DNA of 64,000 bases, taken from contig CALVBN010000006.1 of the NCBI GenBank assembly GCA_944325785.1, positions 1 to 64,000 on the forward strand, given 5' to 3'. The position numbers and the translations under genes are program-made. Under the pieces are notes generated by a model. It had not been told where the DNA came from, ran no database searches, and was given only the letters and a program-made list of their open reading frames with translations. The stretch comes from Candidatus Gastranaerophilales bacterium. GTDB taxonomy: Bacteria > Cyanobacteriota > Vampirovibrionia > Gastranaerophilales > Gastranaerophilaceae. Numbering within the stretch: the stretch's first letter is position 1; the number at the start of each line of letters is the position of its first letter. Shown in pieces: positions 1 through 7,931 of the stretch.

Positions 1-170
1 CCTCTGAATGACGCGAAACTTGGAGTTGTGATGCCCGACAATTACATTTACCCCTCTGAATGACGCGAAACTTGGAGTTGTGATGCCCGACAATTACATT
101 TACCCCTCTGAATGACGCGAAACTTGGAGTTGTGATGCCCGACAATTACATTTACCCCTCTGAATGACGC
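1..170. repeat. 52-bp tandem repeat array, about 3.3 copies, continuing off the left edge
   Basis: Three consecutive units of exactly 52 bp start at 1, 53 and 105, and a fourth breaks off after its first 14 bases (157-170). Each unit starts cctctgaatgacgc and ends acatttacc. The units look identical. There are no unique spacers between them, so this is not a CRISPR array. The same start and end motifs recur in degraded form at 18314-18600 and 40568-40690, so the array is an amplified member of a dispersed intergenic family. The copy number is unknown because the window begins inside it. Confidence 0.95.
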
Positions 171-332
171 CAAGACGGAAGTTGCTATTAACAAATTGTT
201 GTAGGTCATGCATTGCCTGACAACAATCTACGTACCTTTGACTAATGCCTAACCGGAGGGTGTATCCGCCCAAAATATATAAAATTATTAATTAAAATTC
301 TCCTAATAACGCGTCCCGCGCCCCGCGAGCGT

Positions 333-415
333 GTTATGCACAAGCATAACCATAGCGAGCGAAAACGTGCAGGCTTGCCTGCAACATCCATTCAATCCAA
401 CACCCGTCAGGGTGT
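333..415. repeat. Three short perfect palindromes
   Basis: Three perfect inverted repeats lie in a row in noncoding DNA: 333-350 (7-bp stem, GTTATGC/GCATAAC), 368-383 (7-bp stem, TGCAGGC/GCCTGCA) and 400-415 (6-bp stem, ACACCC/GGGTGT). Loops are 2-4 nt. The stems differ in sequence but have the same size. None is followed by a T-run, so they are not standard terminators. They resemble the hairpins inside the 94-bp element next door. Confidence 0.75.
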
Positions 416-447
416 AGAAAACGATTGCGTATTTCTCTTTCTTTGCT

Positions 448-491
448 AACGTTTCTTTCTCTTTTCATCGCAAAAAAGAGAAAGAAATGTT
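448..491. repeat. Long hairpin, about 18-bp stem
   Basis: AACGTTTCTTTCTC (448-461) is followed by TTTT, a short loop (catcgcaa) and the complementary purine-rich arm ending in AAATGTT at 491. The 18-bp stem has one G-T pair. One strand is all pyrimidine in the core. No gene lies within 280 bp, so this is more likely a repeat element than a terminator for a known gene, although a gene to the left of the window could use it. Confidence 0.75.
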
Positions 492-502
492 AAAAAAGTT
501 TT

Positions 503-596
503 GTAGGATGTGGTAAATCTATGATTTACCGCCTCAAAAACACAAATGATGACACCATTAAAAATGTTTCGGTAATCAAAGATTACCAAAACCTAC
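503..596. repeat. 94-bp structured dispersed repeat, copy 1
   Basis: This 94-bp block occurs again at 34414-34507 with a single base difference. It begins GTAGGAT and ends AACCTAC, so its ends can pair. Inside are two related hairpins, 512-530 (GGTAAATC, loop tat, GATTTACC) and 571-587 (GGTAATC, loop aaa, GATTACC). The plan of two similar hairpins inside a closing stem resembles REPIN-type or MITE-type non-autonomous elements. No transposase is present nearby. Confidence 0.9.
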
Positions 597-776
597 TGAC
601 TGCAAACAGCCCCCTTTTTAGTAGTTACATAAACTTTTTATATATGATTTTATAGCAGGGAGTGATTTTACGCCTCCTTATATAATATTTAAATTATTAA
701 AATATTTCTTTACATTTATATTATAAAAAGCAATTTTTCTGAAAAAAAATACTTTATATAGTAAAGAGGTATTAAT
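597..776. other. Noncoding leader before the first gene
   Basis: About 180 bp of AT-rich DNA with no recognisable gene or RNA. The last 15 bases carry the ribosome-binding site (aaagagg) of the following gene. AT-rich stretches could hold its promoter, but I cannot pick one hexamer pair with confidence. Confidence 0.5.
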
Positions 777-2141
777 ATGGGGATTACAAACCTTGGAATG
801 AATATTGCAGAGTGTACTGCGCGTTTGGTAAAGTCCAGCGGAGTTAAAAGCGTTTTGGAGTTAAAACCGTACAACAAAACGCTGAATATTAAAGGGCTTC
901 AGATGCCATCACCTTTGACATCTGATGTAGTTGAAATTTCAAGAGTAAAGCCCTTTGAAATGGTTCCGGAAAATGAACAGCTGTTTAGCTGGGCTTCTCC
1001 ACACCCTAAACTTTCTTTTAAGAAAATAGAGCCGGAAAGTCTTGCCATGGTACATATGACCAATTATTATCCTAAGGGCGGGAAAATTCTTTCTACAAAA
1101 TTTGCAAGCCGTGATGCTGATGGAGCCGGTGCGTTTCGTCCGACTATACATTTTGCCTTAAATAAGTCGGTAACAGAACACGCATTAGGCAACGGTTGGC
1201 AGACAATGGATTATGCTGTTATTCTGCCGTTTAAAGAAACGGTGAAATCTACATCATCTTCTAAAGTAATAGGCGGAATACAAGATGATTTCTTTTTTCT
1301 GGACGAAGTAAAACTTCCTGCCGGAAGTACTATTATTAAATATAATCCGGAGATAGCACCGCATCAGCTCAAGGTGTCTGATGCTTTTGACGGCATTAAA
1401 CTCATTGAATCTTCAAACCGAAACCTTGGCGAGACAGCTGATATTGTGCTTAGAAAAATGGGATACAACCATTATAATGATGCTTTTAAGGCGCATCTCG
1501 GCGCTAGCGAGAGCGACATAAAACTTTTAACTTCTATGCCGGAATCAAATTTAACGGAACGCGTTACTCATATTAATAAACATGGAGGTGTAAAGGCAGA
1601 GAGGGCAAGGATAGAAGAAGCTGTAAAACTTCAAAAAGAATATGCAGACCTGCTTTCAGAGCAAGATTATAAAAAAGCTATGGATAATTATAACACCGAA
1701 CTTAAATTTTGTGATTTACTGGAAAAATATGGAGATAAAATTGACGATTTTCCGAAAGCCTGGCAGACATTTTGTAAAGAAAATAACTTTATAAATCAAC
1801 TTCATACCCAAACTCCTTGGTGCAAAGCAGAAATGACGCTTGTTATTATTAATATGTTAAAGACTTTTGGCAAAAATTCCTGGGGAGAAAACTTTAAACA
1901 AAGACTTATTAAGACTATTGACAGTATTCCCAAAGAATTGCCTAAAGGTAAAGAAGTCGGACTGGATATAACTAAATTAAGAAAAATCGTTGCCGAAAGC
2001 GATACTCCGGAAATAGCAGAAAAAAGAATTGCAAGTGAAATGAAGCTGAAAGCGATGCCTCCAAAAGATGCTTCGGCATTGAAGCCTGATGAGGATAACT
2101 CTGCCCTTATAGATTTAACTTTATCCATGTTTGGAATGTAG
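777..2141 (+). CDS. Hypothetical protein, 454 aa
   Basis: The function is unknown. The ATG is well supported by an upstream aaagagg. The protein has no signal peptide and no membrane segment. A central region (about residues 90-210) contains VHMTNYYPKGG, THFALN-like IHFALNKSVTEH and GGIQDDFFFLDEVKLPAGS. It reads like a compact enzyme or toxin-like domain with conserved His residues, but I cannot assign it to a family. The C-terminal half (about 260-450) is Lys/Glu-rich and helical. It stands alone between a repeat region and uppP. I have a vague impression of similar proteins in gut Melainabacteria; treat that as inference. Confidence 0.8.
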   Translation: MGITNLGMNIAECTARLVKSSGVKSVLELKPYNKTLNIKGLQMPSPLTSDVVEISRVKPFEMVPENEQLFSWASPHPKLSFKKIEPESLAMVHMTNYYPKGGKILSTKFASRDADGAGAFRPTIHFALNKSVTEHALGNGWQTMDYAVILPFKETVKSTSSSKVIGGIQDDFFFLDEVKLPAGSTIIKYNPEIAPHQLKVSDAFDGIKLIESSNRNLGETADIVLRKMGYNHYNDAFKAHLGASESDIKLLTSMPESNLTERVTHINKHGGVKAERARIEEAVKLQKEYADLLSEQDYKKAMDNYNTELKFCDLLEKYGDKIDDFPKAWQTFCKENNFINQLHTQTPWCKAEMTLVIINMLKTFGKNSWGENFKQRLIKTIDSIPKELPKGKEVGLDITKLRKIVAESDTPEIAEKRIASEMKLKAMPPKDASALKPDEDNSALIDLTLSMFGM

Positions 2142-2283
2142 AAACGGGTAATACGGTATAAAAAATAAACAATAATCAGTTTGCTTTTTTAGTTGCATTA
2201 ACTTTATGTTATGATATCAAGGTGCAGTTTTGTGCGCGAATGTAAATAAAAGTTTAACCCCGCGGGGGTTAGGGAGGGGCTAG

Positions 2284-3123
2284 TTGGATTTAATACAATC
2301 AATTTTAATGGGAATAGTGCAGGGTTTGAGCGAATTTCTGCCGATTTCAAGTTCTGCGCATCTTGTTTTTACATCTAATTTTTATAAGGTTTTTAAAGGA
2401 ATAGAAATTGTGCAGGAATCTAATCAAGAAATTTTTCTTGATATAATGCTCCATTTGGGAACTTTAATTGCTGTTTTAATTTATTTCAGAAAAGAAATTC
2501 TTGAAATATTAAAGGCGCTCTATTTCGGATTAAAAAACAAAGATTACTCTTCAAGAGATTTTAAGCTTGGTATTTATATAATTCTGGGTACAGTAATAAC
2601 TGTTTTGATTGCGTATCCTCTAAATGAAGTCGCAGGCGGGCTTGTTTTTCAACCTTCAATTGTCGGCATGCTCCTTGTTGGAACAGGTGCTTTACTTTTG
2701 TTTAGCGAATACTGGGCAAAAAAACATCAGAATAAAAAAGATATTTCAATAAAGAATTCTATCCTTATTGCAATAGCGCAGGGGCTGGCAGCGCTTCCTG
2801 GATTCTCCCGCTCCGGATTGACTATAGCAACCGGGCTTTTGAGCGGCATGGAAAGAACGACCGCAGCAAGGTATTCATTTTTATTGAGTATTCCGATAAT
2901 CCTCGGCGCATCAATGGTTTATCCGCTGGTTAAGATTGATTTTCACGAGATAATAACATATAACTGGACGGCTATTATCGCCGGGACAATTGTTTCCGGA
3001 CTTGTCGGGTATGTTTGTATTAAATATTTCCTCAAGTTTGTGTCAAAATTTTCACTCGGAATATTTGGGTATTATTGTTTAATTATGGGGATTGTGACCG
3101 CGGTTTTCTTCTGGGGTAAATAG
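2284..3123 (+). CDS. uppP: Undecaprenyl-diphosphatase UppP (BacA)
   Basis: Integral membrane phosphatase that converts undecaprenyl diphosphate to the monophosphate, recycling the lipid carrier for peptidoglycan and surface glycans. Both family signatures are present: GLSEFLPISSSAHL at about 14-27, and PGFSRSG at 172-178 with the catalytic Arg/Ser region. The length (279 aa) and the run of hydrophobic segments are normal for the family. The start is TTG at 2284, supported by gggagggg 4-10 bases upstream and by the conserved N-terminus MDLIQSILMGIVQG. It is followed by a short G-rich repeat and deoC. Confidence 0.96.
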   Translation: MDLIQSILMGIVQGLSEFLPISSSAHLVFTSNFYKVFKGIEIVQESNQEIFLDIMLHLGTLIAVLIYFRKEILEILKALYFGLKNKDYSSRDFKLGIYIILGTVITVLIAYPLNEVAGGLVFQPSIVGMLLVGTGALLLFSEYWAKKHQNKKDISIKNSILIAIAQGLAALPGFSRSGLTIATGLLSGMERTTAARYSFLLSIPIILGASMVYPLVKIDFHEIITYNWTAIIAGTIVSGLVGYVCIKYFLKFVSKFSLGIFGYYCLIMGIVTAVFFWGK

Positions 3124-3158
3124 GAGAAACATGTTTTTGAAAAGCGGGTGCGGATTGA

Positions 3159-3199
3159 CACCTCACCCTGGCTCTCTCCTAACAGGAGAGGGGGTTAGT
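3159..3199. repeat. CCCTCTCC/GGAGAGGG-type intergenic hairpin
   Basis: The gap between uppP and deoC holds cacctcaccctggctctctcc followed by taacaggagagggggttag. It has a perfect 7-bp stem (CTCTCCT, loop aac, AGGAGAG). Related G-rich hairpin blocks lie at 53827-53872, 53980-54018 and 55638-55760. No T-run follows, so it is more likely a dispersed repeat than a terminator. Confidence 0.6.
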
Positions 3200-3214
3200 T
3201 AAAGGAGGAAGGTT

Positions 3215-3871
3215 ATGAATGAGTATATTGAACATACATTGTTAAAACAGGATGCAAAGAAAGAAGATGTGAAAAAATTGCTGAATGAAGCAATAAAATA
3301 TAAATTTTTGGGTGTCTGCGTTAATCCATGCAATGTAGAATCTGCCAGAAAATATTTAAACGAACACGGCGGAGCGGAAGTTAAGGTTGTTACTGTTATC
3401 GGATTTCCTCTCGGGCAGAATACTACAGAGGTAAAGATTCTTGAAACTGTAGATGCAGTTAAAAACGGCGCTGATGAAATTGATATGGTGATTAATGACG
3501 GCAAATTAAAAGACGGCGATTATGAATATATTATAGAAGAGATTTCTAAAATAAAGACCGCCTGCCAGGGAAAACCGCTTAAGGTTATACTGGAAACTGA
3601 TCTGCTGACTAAAGAAGAAATCAAAACAGCCTGTGAATTATGCATAAAAGGCGGGGCGGATTTTGTAAAAACTTCTACCGGTTTTGTTAAAAACGGCGTC
3701 GGCGCAAAGGCTGAAGATGTTAAACTTATGTATGAAACAGTAAAAGATGCGGGTTTGAAGGTTAAAGCATCCGGCGGTATAAGGGACAGAGAAACTGCCG
3801 AAAAGATGATAGAAGCAGGCGCATCAAGGCTTGGAACAAGTTCCGGAGTAAAGATTACCGCTGGGGAATAA
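3215..3871 (+). CDS. deoC: Deoxyribose-phosphate aldolase
   Basis: Class I aldolase splitting 2-deoxyribose 5-phosphate into glyceraldehyde 3-phosphate and acetaldehyde during deoxynucleoside catabolism. The TIM-barrel signatures are clear: the Schiff-base Lys152 in FVKTSTGF, the proton-relay Lys184 in VKASGGIR, and Asp90 in DEIDMV. The length (218 aa) is normal. The ATG at 3215 follows aaaggagg. No other deo gene is adjacent, so it is not in a standard deo operon here. A hairpin at 3963-3991 probably ends its transcript. Confidence 0.96.
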   Translation: MNEYIEHTLLKQDAKKEDVKKLLNEAIKYKFLGVCVNPCNVESARKYLNEHGGAEVKVVTVIGFPLGQNTTEVKILETVDAVKNGADEIDMVINDGKLKDGDYEYIIEEISKIKTACQGKPLKVILETDLLTKEEIKTACELCIKGGADFVKTSTGFVKNGVGAKAEDVKLMYETVKDAGLKVKASGGIRDRETAEKMIEAGASRLGTSSGVKITAGE

Positions 3872-3962
3872 AAATATAATTATTTTTACCCCCCGCTAAA
3901 GTTTAATGAAATAATGAGGGTTTACGTTTAATATAATAAAGAATCCTCATCGCTCAAACTTT

Positions 3963-3991
3963 CCTCTCTTTTTTCTAAGAGAGGTTTCTTT
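3963..3991 (+). terminator. Probable rho-independent terminator after deoC
   Basis: A 6-bp stem CCTCTC/GAGAGG with a T-rich loop is followed by tttctttat. It lies about 90 bp after the deoC stop and just before the next gene's promoter. Confidence 0.55.
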
Positions 3992-3995
3992 ATGT

Positions 3996-4011
3996 TATAA
4001 CTTATAATATG
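3996..4011 (+). promoter_or_regulatory. -10 box and leaderless start of the radical SAM gene
   Basis: TATAAC (3996-4001) ends 7 nt before the ATG at 4009 and there is no Shine-Dalgarno sequence. With a normal -10 to start distance, transcription would begin at or next to the A of the ATG. No convincing -35 is seen. Confidence 0.5.
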
Positions 4012-5076
4012 AACTATTCGACTCTTTTTGATTTAGCACGGAATTTTTATACATCGCTTTCCTATAATGATAAGTACGGAAGGGCAAAAATACCGTTCAG
4101 ATATTTTCTGGAACTCACTTACAGGTGTAATCTTAACTGCCCGTATTGTTATGTAGGAGATGAAAGAAAGAAAAACGAATTAACAACGGAAGAATGGAAA
4201 TCTGTTATAAACCAGCTTCCTTTTTATTCTATAGCAACGCTTGTCGGCGGTGAACCGCTTGTGAGAAAAGATTTTATTGATATTCTTGCTTATACGTCCA
4301 AAAAGATTATGAATAAAGTGCATGTCGTATCTAACGGAATATTGATTAATGATGAAATTATAGATGCTTTTATAAAATATAAACTTCTGCTTTTATCTGT
4401 TTCTCTTGACGGATACGGAAAAAATCATGACAAAAACAGAGGAAAAGACGGAATTTTTGATAAAATAATTTCTAATCTTGAGAATTTGAAATCAAAAAAG
4501 AAAAGCCAGATGACAGATATTAAGACGATTGTTCTTGAGAATAATCTTGATGATCTGCCGAAGCTTTATAAATTATGCAATAAAATGGGGTTTGAATTCT
4601 TTTCAATCTCGTTTTTAAGAAACAATCACTGGAAACAGAATTCTGTTCTGCAGGAAAGTTTTATTCCGGAATTCAATGACAATTATCCTATAAAGCTCTA
4701 TTTTGATATGGAGCATTTTAAAGAGGTATTCCGCGAAATAGAGAGTATTAAAGGGCGTACGAAGATAAGATTTTCGCCTAAATTTGAATATTCTCTCCAT
4801 CCGCTTGAAGCTATAGAAAAATTCTTCCAAACTTCTGAAAATACTCCTGTGAGCGAAATTTACAAACCTTGCACTTATCCATACAATAATATGATGATAA
4901 ATCCGGAAGGTTTTGTATACCCCTGCCTTTCTCAAAAAATAGGGAATGTAAAGGATAAGAGCTTGAAAGAATTATTTAATGCCCCGCATTACTGCTGTTT
5001 CCGCAAAAATCTGAAAGCGTCCGGCGGAACTTTCGGCGCCTGCCAGATGTGCTGTGAATTGGAAGTTAAGCTGTAA
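4009..5076 (+). CDS. Radical SAM protein with C-terminal SPASM-type cluster domain
   Basis: An S-adenosylmethionine radical enzyme. The [4Fe-4S] motif CxxxCxxC is at Cys40, Cys44 and Cys47 (TYRCNLNCPYCYVG), followed by the GGEPL motif. A C-terminal region (about 290-350) carries more Cys residues in CTYPYNNMMINPEGFVYPC and CQMCC, typical of SPASM or twitch auxiliary clusters found in peptide-modifying and cofactor-maturing enzymes. The substrate is unknown: no small precursor peptide, PqqD-like domain or recognisable partner is next to it. The neighbouring exported protein at 5167 begins about 90 bp after the stop and could be co-expressed. The gene lacks a Shine-Dalgarno sequence. Confidence 0.9.
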   Translation: MNYSTLFDLARNFYTSLSYNDKYGRAKIPFRYFLELTYRCNLNCPYCYVGDERKKNELTTEEWKSVINQLPFYSIATLVGGEPLVRKDFIDILAYTSKKIMNKVHVVSNGILINDEIIDAFIKYKLLLLSVSLDGYGKNHDKNRGKDGIFDKIISNLENLKSKKKSQMTDIKTIVLENNLDDLPKLYKLCNKMGFEFFSISFLRNNHWKQNSVLQESFIPEFNDNYPIKLYFDMEHFKEVFREIESIKGRTKIRFSPKFEYSLHPLEAIEKFFQTSENTPVSEIYKPCTYPYNNMMINPEGFVYPCLSQKIGNVKDKSLKELFNAPHYCCFRKNLKASGGTFGACQMCCELEVKL

Positions 5077-5166
5077 TAAAACCGGCTCTTTACTTTTTAA
5101 AAATTAACCTTAAAAAATATACATAAGACTAATTTGTATAAATTTATAAGGACAAATAATATTCTT

Positions 5167-5946
5167 ATGAAAAAAGTTTTGAGTTTGATTATACTAATGA
5201 TGCTGTCATTTCTGCCTATTAACGGTGCGACGTTTCAAGGCGGTGTATCCGAGCAGGGCGCATCCAATTCAAGCAGAATTATAGATAAACAGACCGGACT
5301 GGGTATCGGCGGAGCGGATGTAAGTCTGCCGAAACAAAATTATCGTACAAAAACCGATAATGAAGGATATTTTGAACTAGATACGCAGATAAACGGTCCT
5401 AGTATTATGTCGGTTAAAAAAGAAAATTATAAACCTTTTTCAATGACAATAGATGAAAAATCCATGAATGCGCCGATTGTTGTCGGTATCGAAAAATCAA
5501 ACGCTTCCGGACAGGCTCTTGATACAAACATGTATCATCTCGGCGACAATAGTTTTTCGGATTTATCGGCTAATGCAGGCGAGTTTACAATGCAGGCGAT
5601 TGGTCCGTTTTATACAAAAAGATTTACTCTGAAAAATATAAATATTGCAAAGCCGGTTTATCTTGTAATCGGTTCAATTATCGGAATAGATACGGCTATG
5701 GCGCGCTCTATGGGGCAGAATAAAATTCCGAATGCGTTTGCTTCTCCGCCGGAAGTTTATTTTAACGGAAACAAAATCTCTGAAATCCAGCTGAACGGCG
5801 ACGGGCAGAGAATAAAACTTCCCAAAAATCTTATCAGAAAAAATCAAGTTAATGAAATTACAATTAAAACGGGAAGAAACTTGATGCAGACAGCATATAT
5901 TGATTATGATGATATTGAATTTATGAATATACTTATTGAGAATTAA
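5167..5946 (+). CDS. Exported protein with carboxypeptidase-regulatory-like (Ig-fold) domain
   Basis: The likely start is ATG 5167, preceded by aagga, giving MKKVLSLIILMMLSFLPING and a classic signal peptide; the frame is open further upstream but that part is not hydrophobic. After the signal (about residues 40-95) comes GLGIGGADVSLP...TKTDNEGYFEL, the pattern of a CarboxypepD_reg-like beta-sandwich found in surface and transport proteins. The rest (about 120-259) is beta-rich and unrecognised, with YIDYDDIEFMNI at the end. It is probably periplasmic or surface-exposed. It overlaps the convergent anmK end by 4 bp. Confidence 0.75.
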   Translation: MKKVLSLIILMMLSFLPINGATFQGGVSEQGASNSSRIIDKQTGLGIGGADVSLPKQNYRTKTDNEGYFELDTQINGPSIMSVKKENYKPFSMTIDEKSMNAPIVVGIEKSNASGQALDTNMYHLGDNSFSDLSANAGEFTMQAIGPFYTKRFTLKNINIAKPVYLVIGSIIGIDTAMARSMGQNKIPNAFASPPEVYFNGNKISEIQLNGDGQRIKLPKNLIRKNQVNEITIKTGRNLMQTAYIDYDDIEFMNILIEN

Positions 5947-7061
5947 AAAGTTATTTTCCCCAAAACAGTACGTTTTTCTGCACCTGTGCATGAGGGAAGG
6001 TTGTTTGGAATATGGTAATATGTGCAGTAGCCTAAAAGTGCAAATGCCATTGCTTCTTTAAAATTGTTTGAAATTCCGTAATCTTCATGAGTTTTAAGCA
6101 TGACGTGTTTGGGAAGATAATTTTTCAAAAATTTCATCATAGTTTTGTTGTAAGCCCCGCCTCCTCCAACTATAACAGTATCATATCTAAAAGGTACAAA
6201 TCTTTCATACGCCTGCGCAATTGTTTTGGCGGTTAATGCGGTTAGGGTTGCTATAATATCCTGCGGTTCTTGGGGTGCGATTTTTAAAATATTTTCAATA
6301 TATTTCTTTGAAAAATATTCCCGTCCCGTTGTTTTGGGCGGAGAAAGATAATAGTATTCATCCTGCAGAAGGCAGTCAAGCAGGCTTTCGCATACGTTTC
6401 CGGATGAGGCAATCTCTCCGTCTTTATCATATTTTTGATTATAAAATTTTTGTACGCAGTAATCTATCATAATGTTTCCGCATCCGGTATCAAAACCGAA
6501 GGTGTCGCACTCATCAGAAATCACTGTAACATTAGAAATTCCGCCGATATTTTGAACAAGAGAATTTTTAAACCATTTTTCGTCGGCAAAACAAACAAGC
6601 GGTGCGCCCTGCCCTCCGCATGCAATATCGCCTTCACGGAAATTTGAAATTGTCATGCATCCTGTTTCTTTTGCTATAACAGAGCTTTCTCCGATTTGCA
6701 GTGTGCTTTTTAGGGAGATATTTCCCAGCTTTTCGTCATGCGGATAATGATAAATTGTCTGACCGTGGCTTGAGATAAAATCCGGCCTGCCGAATTCTTT
6801 GATTAAAATATTCGATGCTTCAGCAAAACATCTGCCGACTGCAAAATTAAGCTTGCAGAGTTCCTGTGCGGAGATATTTCCGCTGAATGCAGAAAAAAGT
6901 CTGTTTCTGATTTCTTCCGGATAAGAATAATTTATACCTTGAATCAGCTTGACGGACATATCCGGATGAACTTCGCACAATGCTGCGTCTATTGAATCGC
7001 AGGATGTTCCCGACATAAGACCTATTACTTTTTTTATCTCTTTTTCATCCCCGTTTTCCAT
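5943..7061 (-). CDS. anmK: Anhydro-N-acetylmuramic acid kinase
   Basis: Phosphorylates and opens 1,6-anhydro-MurNAc, returning peptidoglycan turnover products to the cell. The N-terminal phosphate-binding signature GLMSGTSCDSIDAAL is at about 14-28. Further family motifs are SSHGQTIYH, QIGESSVIA, NIGGISNVT and FDTGCGNIMID. The length of 372 aa is normal. It implies recycling of cell-wall muropeptides. The start ATG has no Shine-Dalgarno sequence but a TGC-TATAAT extended -10 lies 7 nt upstream, so the mRNA is probably leaderless. Confidence 0.96.
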   Translation of the reverse strand: MENGDEKEIKKVIGLMSGTSCDSIDAALCEVHPDMSVKLIQGINYSYPEEIRNRLFSAFSGNISAQELCKLNFAVGRCFAEASNILIKEFGRPDFISSHGQTIYHYPHDEKLGNISLKSTLQIGESSVIAKETGCMTISNFREGDIACGGQGAPLVCFADEKWFKNSLVQNIGGISNVTVISDECDTFGFDTGCGNIMIDYCVQKFYNQKYDKDGEIASSGNVCESLLDCLLQDEYYYLSPPKTTGREYFSKKYIENILKIAPQEPQDIIATLTALTAKTIAQAYERFVPFRYDTVIVGGGGAYNKTMMKFLKNYLPKHVMLKTHEDYGISNNFKEAMAFALLGYCTYYHIPNNLPSCTGAEKRTVLGKITF

Positions 7062-7068
7062 ACGTAAA

Positions 7069-7077
7069 ATTATAGCA
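7069..7077 (-). promoter_or_regulatory. Extended -10 promoter of anmK, leaderless
   Basis: On the minus strand TGC-TATAAT ends 7 nt before the anmK ATG (7061). A perfect consensus -10 with an extended TGn makes this one of the clearest leaderless starts in the window. Confidence 0.7.
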
Positions 7078-7083
7078 TAATAA

Positions 7084-7116
7084 AAAAAGGTTCCCTATAA
7101 AAAGAAAACCTTTTTA
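7084..7116 (-). terminator. Rho-independent terminator, minus strand
   Basis: Arms AAAAAGGTT/AACCTTTTT flank a loop of about 14 nt, and on the minus strand the stem is followed by more T. It lies just upstream of anmK and would end a transcript arriving from 7473 or from within 7120-7330. Confidence 0.65.
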
Positions 7117-7472
7117 ACCCAATAATCTCCTACCCCAAAAATTCTTTTGCCCAAATCTCTCCTCTTTAAGATTTGTTTTCGGGTAAATGTCTGATTGTAA
7201 AAATAAATTGATTTGTGTTTTAAATGTTCTGAAAGTTTTTAATCTTTTTTGTATTTTTGACTCCCCCCGAGTCCCGTAGCCATCACTCCTTTCAAGTATG
7301 TGTATATCGTATAATTTTCAAATCTTTTTATCAAGTAAAGAATTTCGTAAAAATTTTTACAATTGACCATGCTTCCCGTAATTATTAAAATAAATTCGAA
7401 TTAACAAAAGTTAATGTTTATTTTTTGCTAAAATCGTATTGACAAAAAATTTTGCCCGATGCAAAAGCGTGT
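7117..7472. other. 356-bp gap; possible minus-strand small RNA or leader
   Basis: No gene of normal size. On the minus strand a plausible -10 (around 7310-7320), a strong aaaggag followed by ATG (start codon 7288) and a 5-bp GACTC/GAGTC hairpin precede the terminator at 7084-7116, so a transcript of about 220 nt is possible. A 14-codon frame and a longer 43-codon frame share the same stop. Nothing matches an RNA family I know. Confidence 0.35.
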
Positions 7473-7931
7473 TTAATAGAATACCATAGTATTGCTTTTG
7501 CGCCTTCTTAAAATCTGGTATCTGAAAGTTGTAATAAGTTCCAGTTCTGTTTTGTCGTACTGAGGCGGAAGAGGTGGAAAAGGCGCACTGGCTTTTACGG
7601 CATATAAGGCTGAACTATCAAATTCGCTGTATTTTGAAGCATGAAATATTCCGCAGGAACGAAGTTGCCCATTTCTTCCTATAGTATAAGAAATTGAAAC
7701 ATACGCACCGCTGTCCAAATCCACTGTTTGCCATTGCCTTCTTATCAAGTTTTGGCAGCTTATAATATAGAGATGCAAATAATTGGGAAGCTCAAATTTG
7801 CTGTTTTCTCCCGCAACTCTGCTTGAAAGAACTCGGACTCCTTTGGGCGGATTCTCTGATGCAGGGCAGCTGGAGGAGAGTCCGCAGGATAATATAAATA
7901 ATGATGTTAATAATATAAATAATTTTTTCAT
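7473..7931 (-). CDS. Small exported protein with TonB-C-like domain
   Basis: A 152-aa protein with a hydrophobic N-terminus (MKKLFILLTSLFILSCG). LFILSC fits a lipobox, so it may be a lipoprotein. The C-terminal half (about 65-145) has the TonB C-terminal pattern: VSISYTIGRNGQLRSCGI, then SALYAVKASAPFPPLP. TonB family members carry energy to outer-membrane receptors, but short versions without the proline-rich linker also occur with unknown roles. It overlaps the upstream TPR gene by 4 bp (ATGA), so the two are translationally coupled. Confidence 0.8.
   Translation of the reverse strand: MKKLFILLTSLFILSCGLSSSCPASENPPKGVRVLSSRVAGENSKFELPNYLHLYIISCQNLIRRQWQTVDLDSGAYVSISYTIGRNGQLRSCGIFHASKYSEFDSSALYAVKASAPFPPLPPQYDKTELELITTFRYQILRRRKSNTMVFY

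Noticed and set aside
1..170. Regular repeats resembling a CRISPR array
   Set aside because: The units are contiguous and identical with no unique spacers, and no cas gene is present; it is a plain tandem array.
7117..7472. Riboswitch upstream of anmK
   Set aside because: No match to conserved cores such as cyclic-di-GMP, cobalamin or TPP; the transcript would also end before anmK.
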